Below, in pieces: positions 42,741 to 53,656 of a DNA stretch of 64,000 nt; within the stretch, counting starts at the first letter, position 1; every line of letters starts with the position of its first letter. Made by a program: the position numbers and the translations under genes. The stretch comes from Pilaira anomala (Eukaryota; Mucoromycota; Mucoromycetes; Mucorales; Mucoraceae): NCBI GenBank assembly GCA_025716855.1, contig JAIXMQ010000019.1, positions 337,001 through 401,000 on the forward strand. The letters run 5' to 3'. The notes below the pieces were generated by a model. That model saw only the letters and a program-made list of their open reading frames with translations, was not told where the DNA came from and made no database searches.

Positions 42741-44285
42741 ATGACAAAAGTGTTTGAATCAAGAAAACCAGAACCTTACATTAAAACAAGTTGTAAGAAA
42801 TGTATTACACCTATAGAGTTTTTACCTGAAGGACAAAGTGTAGGACAAAAAGTGTCTGTCAAGTGTTTTGCTTGTGGACAAGTAGAGACATACCCAGTTA
42901 CGGAATCAACCAGTCGATCTATGCCAAATAAACCCAAAGCAACACCTAGAACCACAAAAGGATCTGGTAAAAAAACAAAAAATAAAAACATTTTTCTCTT
43001 TTTAAATTGATTAACTAATATCAATGTATATCAGATGAGAAGCCAGTTTCTATGGAATATTATGAATTACTTGGTATCTCACATACAGCTGATGGTGACG
43101 AAATCAAAAAAGCATATCGTAAAATGGCAATTAAATACCATCCTGACAAAAATCCAAATGATCCTACTGCGGAAGATAAGGTAAACAAAAAAACAAAAAA
43201 AATCTTTTTTTTTTTTTTTATGCATAAAAATCATCCTAACCCTTTTATAGTTTAAAAAACTTTCAGAAGCTTATCAAGTACTTGCAGATCCAAAATTAAG
43301 AAAGAGATATAATGAAGTTGGTGAAGAGAATGGAATCAGACCAGATGGAGGATTTGGTAAGTTTATGATGGAGAGTTTATATACAATATATAAAGATGAT
43401 TTTATTAATCACTTAAAAAAAAAAAAAAAAAAAAAAAAAGTTGATCCCGAGGATTTCTTTAAACAATCATTTGGTGGTGATAGATTTGTTGATATCATTG
43501 GTGAAATATCTATCGGTAAAGACATGAAGGAAGCATTAGAGACAACAGAAGAGGAAGAAAATGACTTGAGCCCTGAGGATAAAGCTGCGAGAGAGGTACA
43601 AAAAGTAGAGGCAGAACAAGCAAGAAATTTGGTTCGATTAAAGCGTGTTGAAATCCTGTGTGAAAAATTAGTCGCAAAACTCGATCTTTATACACCCAAT
43701 ACCGAAAAAGAATTTATAGAAACCGTGAAAAAGGAAGCTGAGGATTTAAAATTTGAAAGTCATGGTGTAGAGTTATTACATACAATTGGCTTCATTTATA
43801 ATATGAAGGTCAACCAGTACAGTAGTAAAAAATTCGCTTTTGGTTTAGGCGGTATGTTTCATTCTGTAAAAGAAAAGAGTTATATCTTTAGTCAAACAGT
43901 CGGTACCCTTCGTAGTGCTTATGATCTCCAATCTACTTTTGGTGAACTTCAAAAGGCAGAGGAAAATGGTATTAGCGAGGAGGAAAAGGCGAGATTAGAA
44001 GAAACTGCAGCAATAAAGGTTAGTTTCCTATATACATTTTTTTTTTAAAAATTGGATTTATTATCTAATATATATATATATTTTTTTATGTAGGGCTTAC
44101 AAGCTATTTGGAGAGGATCCAAATTGGAAATTGAAAGTGTTTTACGTGATGTATGTGACGAAGTTTTGAGCGATAAAAAATGTAGCTCAGAAGAACTTTC
44201 CAAGAGATTGCATGCTCTTCGACTTATTGGTAATATCTATCAAAGTGTCATGGCTGAACCAGAGCCTGCTGCAGAGTCTTTCTAG
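42741..44285 (+). CDS. J-protein with DnaJ-X domain (Caj1/Djp1 type) and N-terminal zinc-ribbon-like part
   Basis: Hsp70 co-chaperone. Exons 42741-42966, 43035-43180, 43251-43356, 43441-44018, 44094-44285 give 415 aa. Residues 1-75 hold two CxxC pairs ([15 protein letters not shown]) spaced like a zinc ribbon. The J domain follows (about 84-150) with [20 protein letters not shown], the HPD motif in IKYHPDKNP and a long last helix. Then a DnaJ-X domain (about 155-400): [67 protein letters not shown]. No G/F-rich or CxxCxGxG region. Caj1 and Djp1 have this layout without an obvious zinc ribbon in front of the J domain. Starts 164 bp after the CNT stop, same strand, with poly(T) runs between. 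Confidence 0.92.
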
Positions 44286-44737
44286 ATATTTCTTTGCTTC
44301 AAAAATAATAAAAATATTTGATGAGTCTCTGTTTTATTAACTTGGAGACAACATTAATAGGTGTATGATTATTCAAATAAGTATGTATTAATAAAGACAT
44401 ACTTTACTCTTGTACAAACTACTACTACTACTGCTGCTTACGACTACAATATCTTCTTGATTACCCTATTTATTTATATGATGTATTACGTCTAATAATT
44501 AAATCCTTTTTTTTAAAAAAAAAAAGTTAATGCAAGTCTCCTCAATGTTTGGTTTATTTGACATGTCTTCTTGGTCTCCAAAATATTAGAAATAAAAGCG
44601 TGCTGATCGGGGCGAAAATGGAAAATTTATAAATTGGGTTTGTACGCACATGCGTTCATTCTACATTAATTTTTCTTTCTTTTTACAATTTACATTCCTT
44701 TTTTTTTTTTTTTTTAATTATTATTATTTAAATAAAG
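44286..44737. other. Intergenic, promoter side of END3
   Basis: About 450 bp, no ORF. A poly(T) of 18 nt lies at about 44699-44715, shortly before the END3 start. Confidence 0.4.
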
Positions 44738-46317
44738 ATGAGTGGAATCACACAAGCTGAAAGACAAAAGTATGCAGAGATTTTTCAAGCAAGAGGACAA
44801 GTGGGCGGCTATATGACTGGTAAAAGACCTTTGTTGTCTATATATTCAATTTATAAGTGTTATTAAAAATATTCTATTAGGTGCAACTGCTCGTGATGTC
44901 CTTTTAAATTCTAATTTACCTCCTAACCGTTTAGAACGCATCTGGTAAAAAAAAAAAAAAAAAAAAAAAGGATAAAACTCTCTCTCTATTCTTAAAGAAA
45001 GACAACTCATTATTTAAAATAAAGGGATCTTTCTGATATAGATAAAGATGGCAATCTCGATTTTGAAGAGTTTTGTGTTGCCATGCATCTTACGTTTGAT
45101 TGTATCAATGGTAATGAAGCACCCATCTCGCTTCCTCCTTCCCTCATTCCTGCTTCTAAAGCTCATCTGTTACCTCAACAACCTCAATATCCTCAACAAA
45201 CTGGTTATCAACAACCACAACAAACTGGATATCAAGGCTATCAAGGTTATCAACAGCCTCAACCTACTGGATATCAACAACCACAACCTACTGGATATCA
45301 ACAACCTCAACCTACAGGTTATTACGGTCAACAACAACAACCACAATACACCGGATTTCAACAACAACAACAAGAACCCGAATTTAGTTGGGATATGACT
45401 CCTGATGAAATGACATCATATCAAAATATTTATGCCAAATATGCCAATGATAGTGGAAAAGTGAAATGTAAAGTATTGATAGATTGTGATGTATAAAAAC
45501 CATTGATCTAATATTTATAAAACAGTTAGTCAAATGGATGATTTTTATAATACATTAGGATTACCTCGTACTGATTTAACCAACGCATGGTAAAAAGAAA
45601 AAGAAAGAAAAACATTGATGGTCTTTTTTTTTTTTTTTTTATTAATTCAGTTTTCATTTTAGGACGTTAATTGATGTGAATCATACGAACGCACTTACAC
45701 AAGATCAATGTTTAATGTTTTATCATGTATTAAATCAACGTACTCGAGGTGTTCGTATTCCTAAAGAACTTCCACCAGATCTTCATGCAGCATTTGCTGG
45801 AGAATATGCAGCTGATTTTGGAGAGCGTCCTGGAGCTGGTACAGGAGCACGTAAAGGTACAAATCAATCGATGTCCAGTAGTGCAAAATTAGCCGATAGC
45901 TATGTGAACCGATTAGGTGCAGCCAGTACATCCTTAAGTTCAAAAGGAACACAAGGTAATAAATACGATGAAGAGGAAATGCTTAAAAGGGAATTACAAG
46001 AATTAAAGGAACGTGTCAAGGAGGCAGAAAGAAAGGCTGCTGAATCAAAGCAAAGTGAAAACTATGAATCTTTTGCTGCTCGTCCTTTACGTGATCAATT
46101 TCAAGCTCTTTATGATTATAAATTACGTCAATTGACTGATCAAACTGATATTGAGGATAAAGTTCGTAAACAAGAGAGAGATATTGACGCTGCTCGTGAT
46201 GCTGTTCGTCGTTTGAATCGTATTGTGGATGATGTTCGTTCAAAGAAACGTGAATTGGAAAGTTTATTAGAAGAAAGAAGATTAGAGGTTCAAAAGACCT
46301 TACGTGCATCTGAATAA
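44738..46317 (+). CDS. END3: End3-like EH-domain protein of the actin/endocytosis complex
   Basis: Part of the Pan1-Sla1-End3 complex at endocytic actin patches. Exons 44738-44819, 44881-44944, 45025-45467, 45526-45589, 45663-46317 give 435 aa. First EH domain about 1-95 with EF-hand loop [13 protein letters not shown] and [14 protein letters not shown] Gln/Pro/Tyr/Gly linker (about 105-170) holds six TG steps (PQQTG twice, PQPTG three times, PQYTG). Second EH domain from [20 protein letters not shown] through [21 protein letters not shown] long charged coiled coil (about 320-435) closes the protein, as in yeast End3. Two exon joins split a Trp codon as TG|G at the equivalent place in each EH domain, a trace of domain duplication. 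Confidence 0.93.
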
Positions 46318-46952
46318 AAAAAGAAAAAAAATGTTTCATTTTATTATGTAATCTATATCTTGCTGTTTATTTATTTTTTCTCGTTACAATTAAAACATTT
46401 CTCTTTAACATGATCGTTTTTATCTTTACTTTTGTTTTTTTTTTATATACCTGAATTCATCTTGAATATTAAAAACTACTTTTACATATGTAGCACTCAA
46501 AACCTGACACTTGAACAAAAAAAAACGTATAAATATGTTTTTTTTTTTTTACATTAGAACTGCCGTTTTATAACTCATCTCACAAATACAACTGCTACAT
46601 TTCCTTACTCATCATGCCAGTGATTATTATACAAATTGACTTAAAATCATATTTAATAAATAAATAAAATATAGTTAAAAGATAACTATCGACTTTCTAG
46701 ATTGTGTTATAATAGATTGCGCGCCATAAAATCGAATATCTGGCAAACATACTGAACACAAATCAAACAGAACAAGCCAATCAAAGTATCCGTGTGTAAA
46801 CGAAGCTTATTGTCTTTATCCGTGTTACATTCATAATTAATGTGATACGTTAAACAAATTTATTGCATCCAAAAGTAAAAAAGAAAAAAACTGTTTTCCT
46901 TTTTTTTTTTCTTTCTTTTATCTTCTTTAAGTGAACCATAGATACTTGAACA
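46318..46952. other. Intergenic, no gene seen
   Basis: About 630 bp AT-rich spacer with the END3 3' UTR and the KCH1 promoter (pyrimidine-rich stretch 46900-46930). Confidence 0.4.
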
Positions 46953-48851
46953 ATGGCGAATGGTGCATACAAAAGAGCAAGTTCAATATTACAAAAAGCA
47001 AAAGGACCAAAATGGAAACGAGAGCTTGTCTCAGATCACAAATTTGATTTCATGGATACTGATTCGTTTCGAGAAAGAACGTGCTTACTCACAATCCGAT
47101 ACTTGATGCTACTATGCTCAGTAGTTGTATCAACTCTTGTATATAGTGCTGATTTATGGTCTGCAGGAATTTTACTGATTTATGATGTAAATAGTTTATT
47201 CATGGAATAAGCATTTGTATAAAAAAATCTAACTTTTTAAGGTGAAATATTATAGCATTGGTCACTTTCAATACAGCCAAAAATTCCTTTCGAAATCAGT
47301 AAATGGATTTTCGTTGGGTGTATTATTCTTTCATTTATGTTACTAGCTTGGGAAATTCGTAAAACTAGAAGCGTGATGGAAACCAGAGATATTTCGTTAG
47401 CCGTTACAAACCCATTAGCGTATCGAACTTACTCACTTAAAGACTATTCTTATTTTTGTTTGTTACAAAAGATAAAGAATTCAACAAAATGGAGTGATGT
47501 GATTATTTTTTATGTATTTTATACCCTAAAAGGTAAAACTTATTTCAAGAATTCTTGCGCATGATTTATATAGACACTTATTTTTTTTTTTAAAAAAAAA
47601 AGGTTGGAAAAAGATTATCATTGCTCAAGGACCTCGACAAATCATTGCAGGTTTTACTGTATATGCCATATTAAGTTCTGCGTTAATTGTTGATGGTATA
47701 GTTAAATGTAAAAAAAAAAAAAAAATCTATTTACTATATCACTCACATAAATAAAATTATTAGGAAAGTTTCAATTCTCGACCGATTGGGATAAATACGG
47801 TAAAGATTGGCCCCAGCGCCTTGCTTTATTCAGTATGAGTTTCACTTGTATTCTCTGGATCTTGGCTACACTCCAAATCTTTCTAGCAGTCCTCTTATAT
47901 TTTCCAGTACTTTGTCAAATACAAGGCAACTTGAAAGAATACTGTTGTCACAAAATAGATAAACGTATTGATGAATTATTAGAAAAGCAACGTAAAAAGC
48001 GTCTTAGGGAAAGAGAGAAGTACGCAAATAGCATCAACAGTAAAAAGTCAAAGAAATCCACCAGAAAAGACCGATCCAAATTTGACGATATCGATGAAGC
48101 GGTTCCTACACTACCTACGCTTCCTGTTATTAATACAAATTCGAATGCATATGCTGGTGATAAAAAAGATGCACAGTGGATGTATCAACAACCTCTTCAA
48201 CAGAATTCATTTCATAATCATTATTACGACAGTCAGCCCATGACACCTTTAGAATCAACTTACTCACTTCAAAGAAATCCAACCAAATACAGTCCCTATA
48301 ATGAGAGTTATTATATAAGTAATCAAAACGTGGTCTCAAATATGTACTCTCAACAGGATAGCACAAAAGATTACTATTATGGTCAATCAACTCAGCAGCA
48401 ACAATACAGTAGTAATGTAACATCGCCTCCTTTAACCAACAATTTCTATACAGCAGGTACGACAGTTAATAGTAACATTGTCAGTAAACCAAACACATAC
48501 GATGATGAGCTAGACAGTAGACCCAAACAGACTGACAGCAATTATAACACAGCAACAGTCAAATACCAAAGCCAGCTTTCATCTAATAGTAACGGTAATA
48601 TAAAGTCAGGGTCAAGTCATGAAGACTTTACTAACAATCAACCGAATTTGCAATTCGATTCATCCTGGAAACAAGACGTTGGAACAAATCGAAGACAAGA
48701 AGTTAATGACATGCGAGATGACAGCGCATTTGCATATTATAGTGACACAAATGCAGTCAATGCACCTATACCTCTTCAAGATCAACAGCATTATACTTAC
48801 GACTATAATACCAAAAATAAAGAACAACAAAGCTACACACATTATATTTGA
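46953..48851 (+). CDS. Kch1-type low-affinity potassium transporter (Prm6/Kch1 family)
   Basis: Fungal plasma-membrane K+ uptake proteins linked to calcium and pheromone signalling. Exons 46953-47186, 47256-47532, 47603-47695, 47764-48851 give 563 aa. Seen: WKRELVSDHKFDFMDTDSFR (N-terminal signature), membrane segments LMLLCSVVVSTLVYSADLW, WIFVGCIILSFMLLAW, IIAGFTVYAILSSALIV and SFTCILWILATLQIFLAVLL, family blocks SLKDYSYFCLLQKI and LKGWKKIIIAQGPRQIIAGF. After LCQIQGNLKEYCCHKIDKRI comes a basic coiled stretch (KRLREREKYAN), then about 260 residues of Asn/Gln/Ser/Tyr-rich disorder. The donor after GTTGATG (47696) is the only one that keeps frame. The stop is 46 bp from that of the convergent lipase gene. 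Confidence 0.88.
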
Positions 48852-48897
48852 TTTTTATTTCTTTTTTTTTTTTTGCTTTTTTTATTATTGCTAAATT

Positions 48898-50304
48898 CTA
48901 TCCTTGTGTTAATAAAATCTCTTGTTCAATACCATCAGTTTCAAACTCTTGTTGAGAACCACGATGGGGATTAAAATGTTTCAAAAGTTTTAAAATGTCT
49001 GGATACACAATTCTTTCAATTCCTTCAGCCCAAAGGAAATCCAAATGTTCCCATTCCTCAATGGATTTGACGTAGGCTAGAGGCGATGGTAAATCTGCTG
49101 AAAGTACTTTAAAATCAACAAGTGAATCGGAACGTCCATAAAAGATGGCAATAGGTGTTGTGATTTGAAGAGTAGGAAATCGAGGTGGGATATGATCTTC
49201 AACTGAGTTCACGGTATGATAAGGAAGTCGACTTGGCATTTCATCATACATTTGAAACTGTCTTGTTCTGATAATTTGAAACCAATGCTTTAAAAGGGTT
49301 ATAAATTTAGCTTTTTTTTTTTTTTGTAAAATACTTCAACTAGACACATACCACTAAAGATTTTACACTGGTCAGACTGTATAAATGTTGGTAACTGACA
49401 GTCTTTTGATCAGCAGACATATTATTGCCTGTCCATCCAAATAAAAATCGAACACTTGCATCAATGACCTTGACAAAAAGAGGTGGGCTAATCAGACGTT
49501 GCCAAAACAAGGCCAACTTAAGTGGTGTCTTTCTGCCAAACATAAGGTAGATCACACTTGGTGTTGCCTTTACGAATGCGTCAATTAAAGGATGTTGTAA
49601 CCCTTTGGGTGTTGTTGCAGGGGCCATTGCAATAAAAAGGTTGATCTTTTTATTTAAATCCGAATTGACTGAAAGTCCTGCAAACGCCTGTGCAGTACCT
49701 TGAGAAAATCCGATATAAGTTAAATTTGGAGCACCTGTTTCTGATAAAATATACTATAAAGAGTTAGGGTTACAACAGAAATTGATACTCATATAGATAT
49801 AATTACATCGACGGTATCAGGTAAATCACGCATAGCAAATTCATTAAGAGAGAAGTTCCAAAAGGGTTGATGAGTGGGATTAAGATGTACATGATATTGC
49901 GAATACTTATTACCACGCGCATTTCCAAGCCAAACATCATAACCTTGCTTTGCCAAAATAAATGGTAGATTACTATACTCTTCTGTATTTGCTACCCAAA
50001 CTTCTGAAGACATTAAAAATCCATGGTATAATAACACCACTGGTTTCCCTTTATATTCCATTTTAGATTTTGGTAACTTTTCTTGTATGAATTTATCCAA
50101 ATTATCAACTACTTCAATTTTCTTTCTAGGACGAAACTCTTTTTCATTCTTAATGTTATCCTGATGCTGAGGTTTTACAGAAGGGATCCGGTGAACGCAT
50201 AATAGATAATCGTCAAGTGTACGTACAATGTGTTGTTCACAGTTATAGTTTCCCCTAAAAATAATTATATTTTCAACATCCGTACACTTTGTACACTTTC
50301 TTTT

Positions 50305-50339
<35 letters not shown>

Positions 50340-50730
50340 AATGCTTCACCATTCTTTCGAAACCTTCTGCCTTTTCTAATGGACTTACATGAGGTTCATT
50401 TTCTACTTTAGATAACCAAGGGAATAACCTAAAAAAGGGTAAAACGTTGGGCTTTTTATTTTTTGAATTCTCGGTTATCTTTTTTTTTAAAAAAAAAAAA
50501 AAAACTTACGAGCCAATAATACTGTTAATAAATTGTATAAGAAACTTGGGCATAATCATGACTATAACTCGTATAATACTTTCACATAAAAAGAAGAGTA
50601 TTGTAATGACCAAACTAACAAAATGAATTCATTTAGAAAAACACGAATTGAATTGTCTAACGTATAGTTGTTACCTTTGGTAATCCCTAAAGGTCAATCG
50701 ATCTAAAATTGGTATTTTTATTACAGACAT
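48898..50730 (-). CDS. Membrane-anchored alpha/beta-hydrolase lipase (acid lipase / steryl ester hydrolase type)
   Basis: Exons in transcript order: 50675-50730, 50510-50614, 50339-50428, 49807-50254, 49352-49753, 48898-49287, giving 496 aa. One N-terminal membrane segment (VITILFFLCESIIRVIVMIM, about 20-40). Then the lipase pattern: VLLYHGFLMSSEVWV (oxyanion region), GYDVWLGNARGNKYSQYH, WNFSLNEFAMRDLPDTVD, nucleophile elbow GFSQGTAQ (near 247), Asp in FYGRSDSLVD, and His in SIEEWEHLDFLWAEG. The order matches lysosomal acid lipase and yeast Tgl1/Yeh1/Yeh2, which cleave steryl esters or triglycerides on lipid droplets or at the plasma membrane. Which substrate applies here is not readable. Convergent with KCH1. 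Confidence 0.9.
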
Positions 50731-51402
50731 ATTTTACTATCCAAGAAAAAATAAAATAAAGGGAAACAAAGTAGGAAAGAAAAGAGAAAGAAATTGTGAA
50801 ACGTTTTTTCCGCTTTTATTTCATGACAAGAAATGCCATTTTGGCCTAGCTAGGCGGAGAGAGACATAATCACATGTAAATTAAAGAGAGTTGTAACTAC
50901 TTTTTAACCTTTTTACTATTCATCTGATTTTGTAATACTTTAAATTCAGAGATAAACTTCCTTTATTAAAGTAGTATATAGTTTTCAGAACTGCTCTAAC
51001 CGGATACTATAGGTTTATCACTTGATTAATTTACTATGTTAAATGTTTATGCTGAGGAGGCCACGTTTTTTTTTGTTGTTGTAATAATCATGTACAATAG
51101 TAACAACATGTTGCTATGTAAATCATTGAACTGCACACTCATCATGAGTTCTCTCACAACATAAATTCTAAACTTGTCTTGGATATCTTCATATTAAAAA
51201 AAAATGAATACATGATGTAATGAATGCAAGTATAAATCTTCTTAGTTTTTAATAAAAGAGCATTCTATATATTTCGTGAGTGAATAAAATTTGTTAAAAC
51301 TATACCTGTCCTTGATATGTCTTCTTATTTGAACATCCGCTATGTCATAAAACGTTTTTTGGCAAATGTATTGATGTTAGTTCATTTATTGTTATTATTT
51401 TA
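50731..51402. promoter_or_regulatory. Divergent upstream region, lipase / DBR1
   Basis: About 670 bp between two start codons on opposite strands, AT-rich. I see no named motif. Includes TTTTGTTGTTGT at about 51070 and an A-rich stretch near 51195. Confidence 0.35.
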
Positions 51403-53288
51403 ATGAGGGTAAAAACAAATAATTATTAAAATGAAAAGAAACGAGTGTTAATCCGAGCTTCTAGATTGCTATTGAAGGTTGCTGTCACGGACAGTTGGAC
51501 GACATTTACGGATCGATCCGCCTCATCGAACAAAGAGAAAATTGTAAAATAGATCTAGTATTAATCTGTGGCGATTTCCAAGTAAAATAACAATAAGATC
51601 ATTCTGTATATTTTATCCTAACCTTAAAAAAAAAAGTCTCTTAGAAACCAGGCAGATACAGAATGTATGGCAGTGCCCCCAAAGTATAGACAACTCGGTA
51701 CTTTCTGGAAATATTATTCAGGTAGAGTTCAAGCACCTTATCCTACCATTTTCATTGGCGGCAACCACGAAGCCAGTAATTATTTATGGGAGTTATATCA
51801 TGGCGGTTGGGTAGCTGACAACATTTATTATCTTGGTCATGCTGGTGTGATTAATTTTGGTGGGTTAAGGATTGGTGGTATCTCCGGTATCGCTAAAGAA
51901 AACCATTATAAAAGAGGTCATTATGAAAAATCACCTTATAATAGTTCTGATATAAGAAGTGTTTATCATGTAAGAGAATACGATGTCAGAAAGGTTTTAC
52001 AAGTTCAAGATCCTGTGGATATCTTCTTGTCTCATGACTGGCCTAGAGGTATTGAACGTTATGGTGATCTTAGACACTTGATGCATATAAAAAGACACTT
52101 CGTGCAAGAGGTAAGCAATTAGCAACAAGACGCAGAAAAATATATCACTAAATAATAAAATATAGATTATGGAAAACAATCTTGGAAGTTATCCAAATGA
52201 ATTAATTCTTTCTAAATTACAACCTTCGTATTGGTTCTCAGCACATTTACATGTACATTATGCAGCTATTGTAGACCATGATATGTGGAAAAAGGGTATC
52301 TATCCCCCTGAAACTCAATCTATTTTATATGGAAATAGACTTCAACATATAGCTGTCAACAATCCTGATGAGATTAAGGTCAATCCTGATGAAATTGATA
52401 TTAGCTTAAGTGACGATGAAATTAAGGTCAATCCTGATGAAATTGAAATTAGTTTAAGCGATGATGATAATAATGAAACACCAGTTGTTGAGGAACCAGT
52501 TGTTAAGGAACCAGTTGTTGAGGGACCAGTTGTTGAGGAACCAGCAGTGAATGATGCACCTAAATTCACAAAGTTTTTAAGTCTAGACAAATGTTTACCT
52601 AGAAGACAATTCTTACAGGTAATATAATTATTCTATCAAATCTTTTTTTTTTTTAAAAAAAAATGAAATTGCTCATTTTTTTTTCTTATAAATAGATTAT
52701 TGATATTCCTACTGCAAACGATGAGACTAAAGATTATGATTTTTATTACGATATGGAATGGTTATCTATCACCAAAGCAATGCAACCTTACTTAAGTACT
52801 TCATATCAACAAACGCCTATTCCATCGGATGAAGAACTAAAGGCATTGGTCGAAAAAGAACGAGTATATTTGGAAAATAAGAAACTAGCAGGAGCTCTTG
52901 ATTTAAAAATACCTCATAATTTTGAAGCGACCGCACCCGCTTATAATCCAGATGTACCAACCAATCCTCAATCAATTCAAGAAAACCGTAAGCTATGAAA
53001 AAAAAAATCCATATTCTATTACTTACTTCTTAATCTATAGAACATCCCTTCCTTAACCCTCAAACAGTGACATTTTGTAACGAAATAGACATTCAAAACA
53101 AAATCAATGTAAACTGTCGACAAGGACCTGCGCCAGATACCGTGTCTGTTAATTCCGAATTTATCTCTACAAATACAGATATTCAAGTAGACGCTACTTT
53201 TATCAATCCCAATTTACAACCTATCAAACGATTAAGAACAGAGGCGATTGCATCTGAAATTGTAATTGACGAGGATGAATTTTTATAA
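51403..53288 (+). CDS. DBR1: RNA lariat debranching enzyme
   Basis: Metallophosphoesterase that cuts the 2'-5' branch of excised introns, in the nucleus. Exons 51403-51408 (MR only), 51465-51581, 51637-52110, 52166-52618, 52696-52987, 53041-53288 give 529 aa. Motifs: [16 protein letters not shown] (the Cys replacing Asp that marks DBR1), [48 protein letters not shown] and [13 protein letters not shown]. Then a family-variable region with two [16 protein letters not shown] repeats and five or so PVVEEP/PVVKEP steps, and the DBR1 C-terminal domain ([32 protein letters not shown]). Joining ATGAGG to ATTGCT restores [11 protein letters not shown]. Fits a genome with many introns. Confidence 0.95.
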
Positions 53289-53656
53289 AAGGGGACTCTA
53301 ATGTATATTGTGGTAATTGAAACTATATTACAAAAAAATATTGTTTGGATGTATTTCTTTAGAATAAAACTATTTTATTACTTCTATTGCATATTTCTGT
53401 CCCATCCATACAAAAGTTGAAATTGCTTCAGAATTTAACTAATACACTTATAAATCGCAGCTTGATAGGTTAGTCAATTTGCTTAATGTAGCAACTATAA
53501 ATATGAAATGTACATAGATTAATATCACATAAATATAATTCTTTTGACTATGTAACGTCTTTATTTATTAGAGATTTTAGCATAGTCCATTCGTTTCTAT
53601 GTATGCTTTGTTATATAATTGATATTAAAATAGGGGGGGGGACATTTTCTGTTTTA
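53289..53656. other. Convergent spacer DBR1 / ChAPs
   Basis: About 370 bp between stop codons; a G9 run at 53633-53641; otherwise 3' UTR sequence. Confidence 0.4.
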
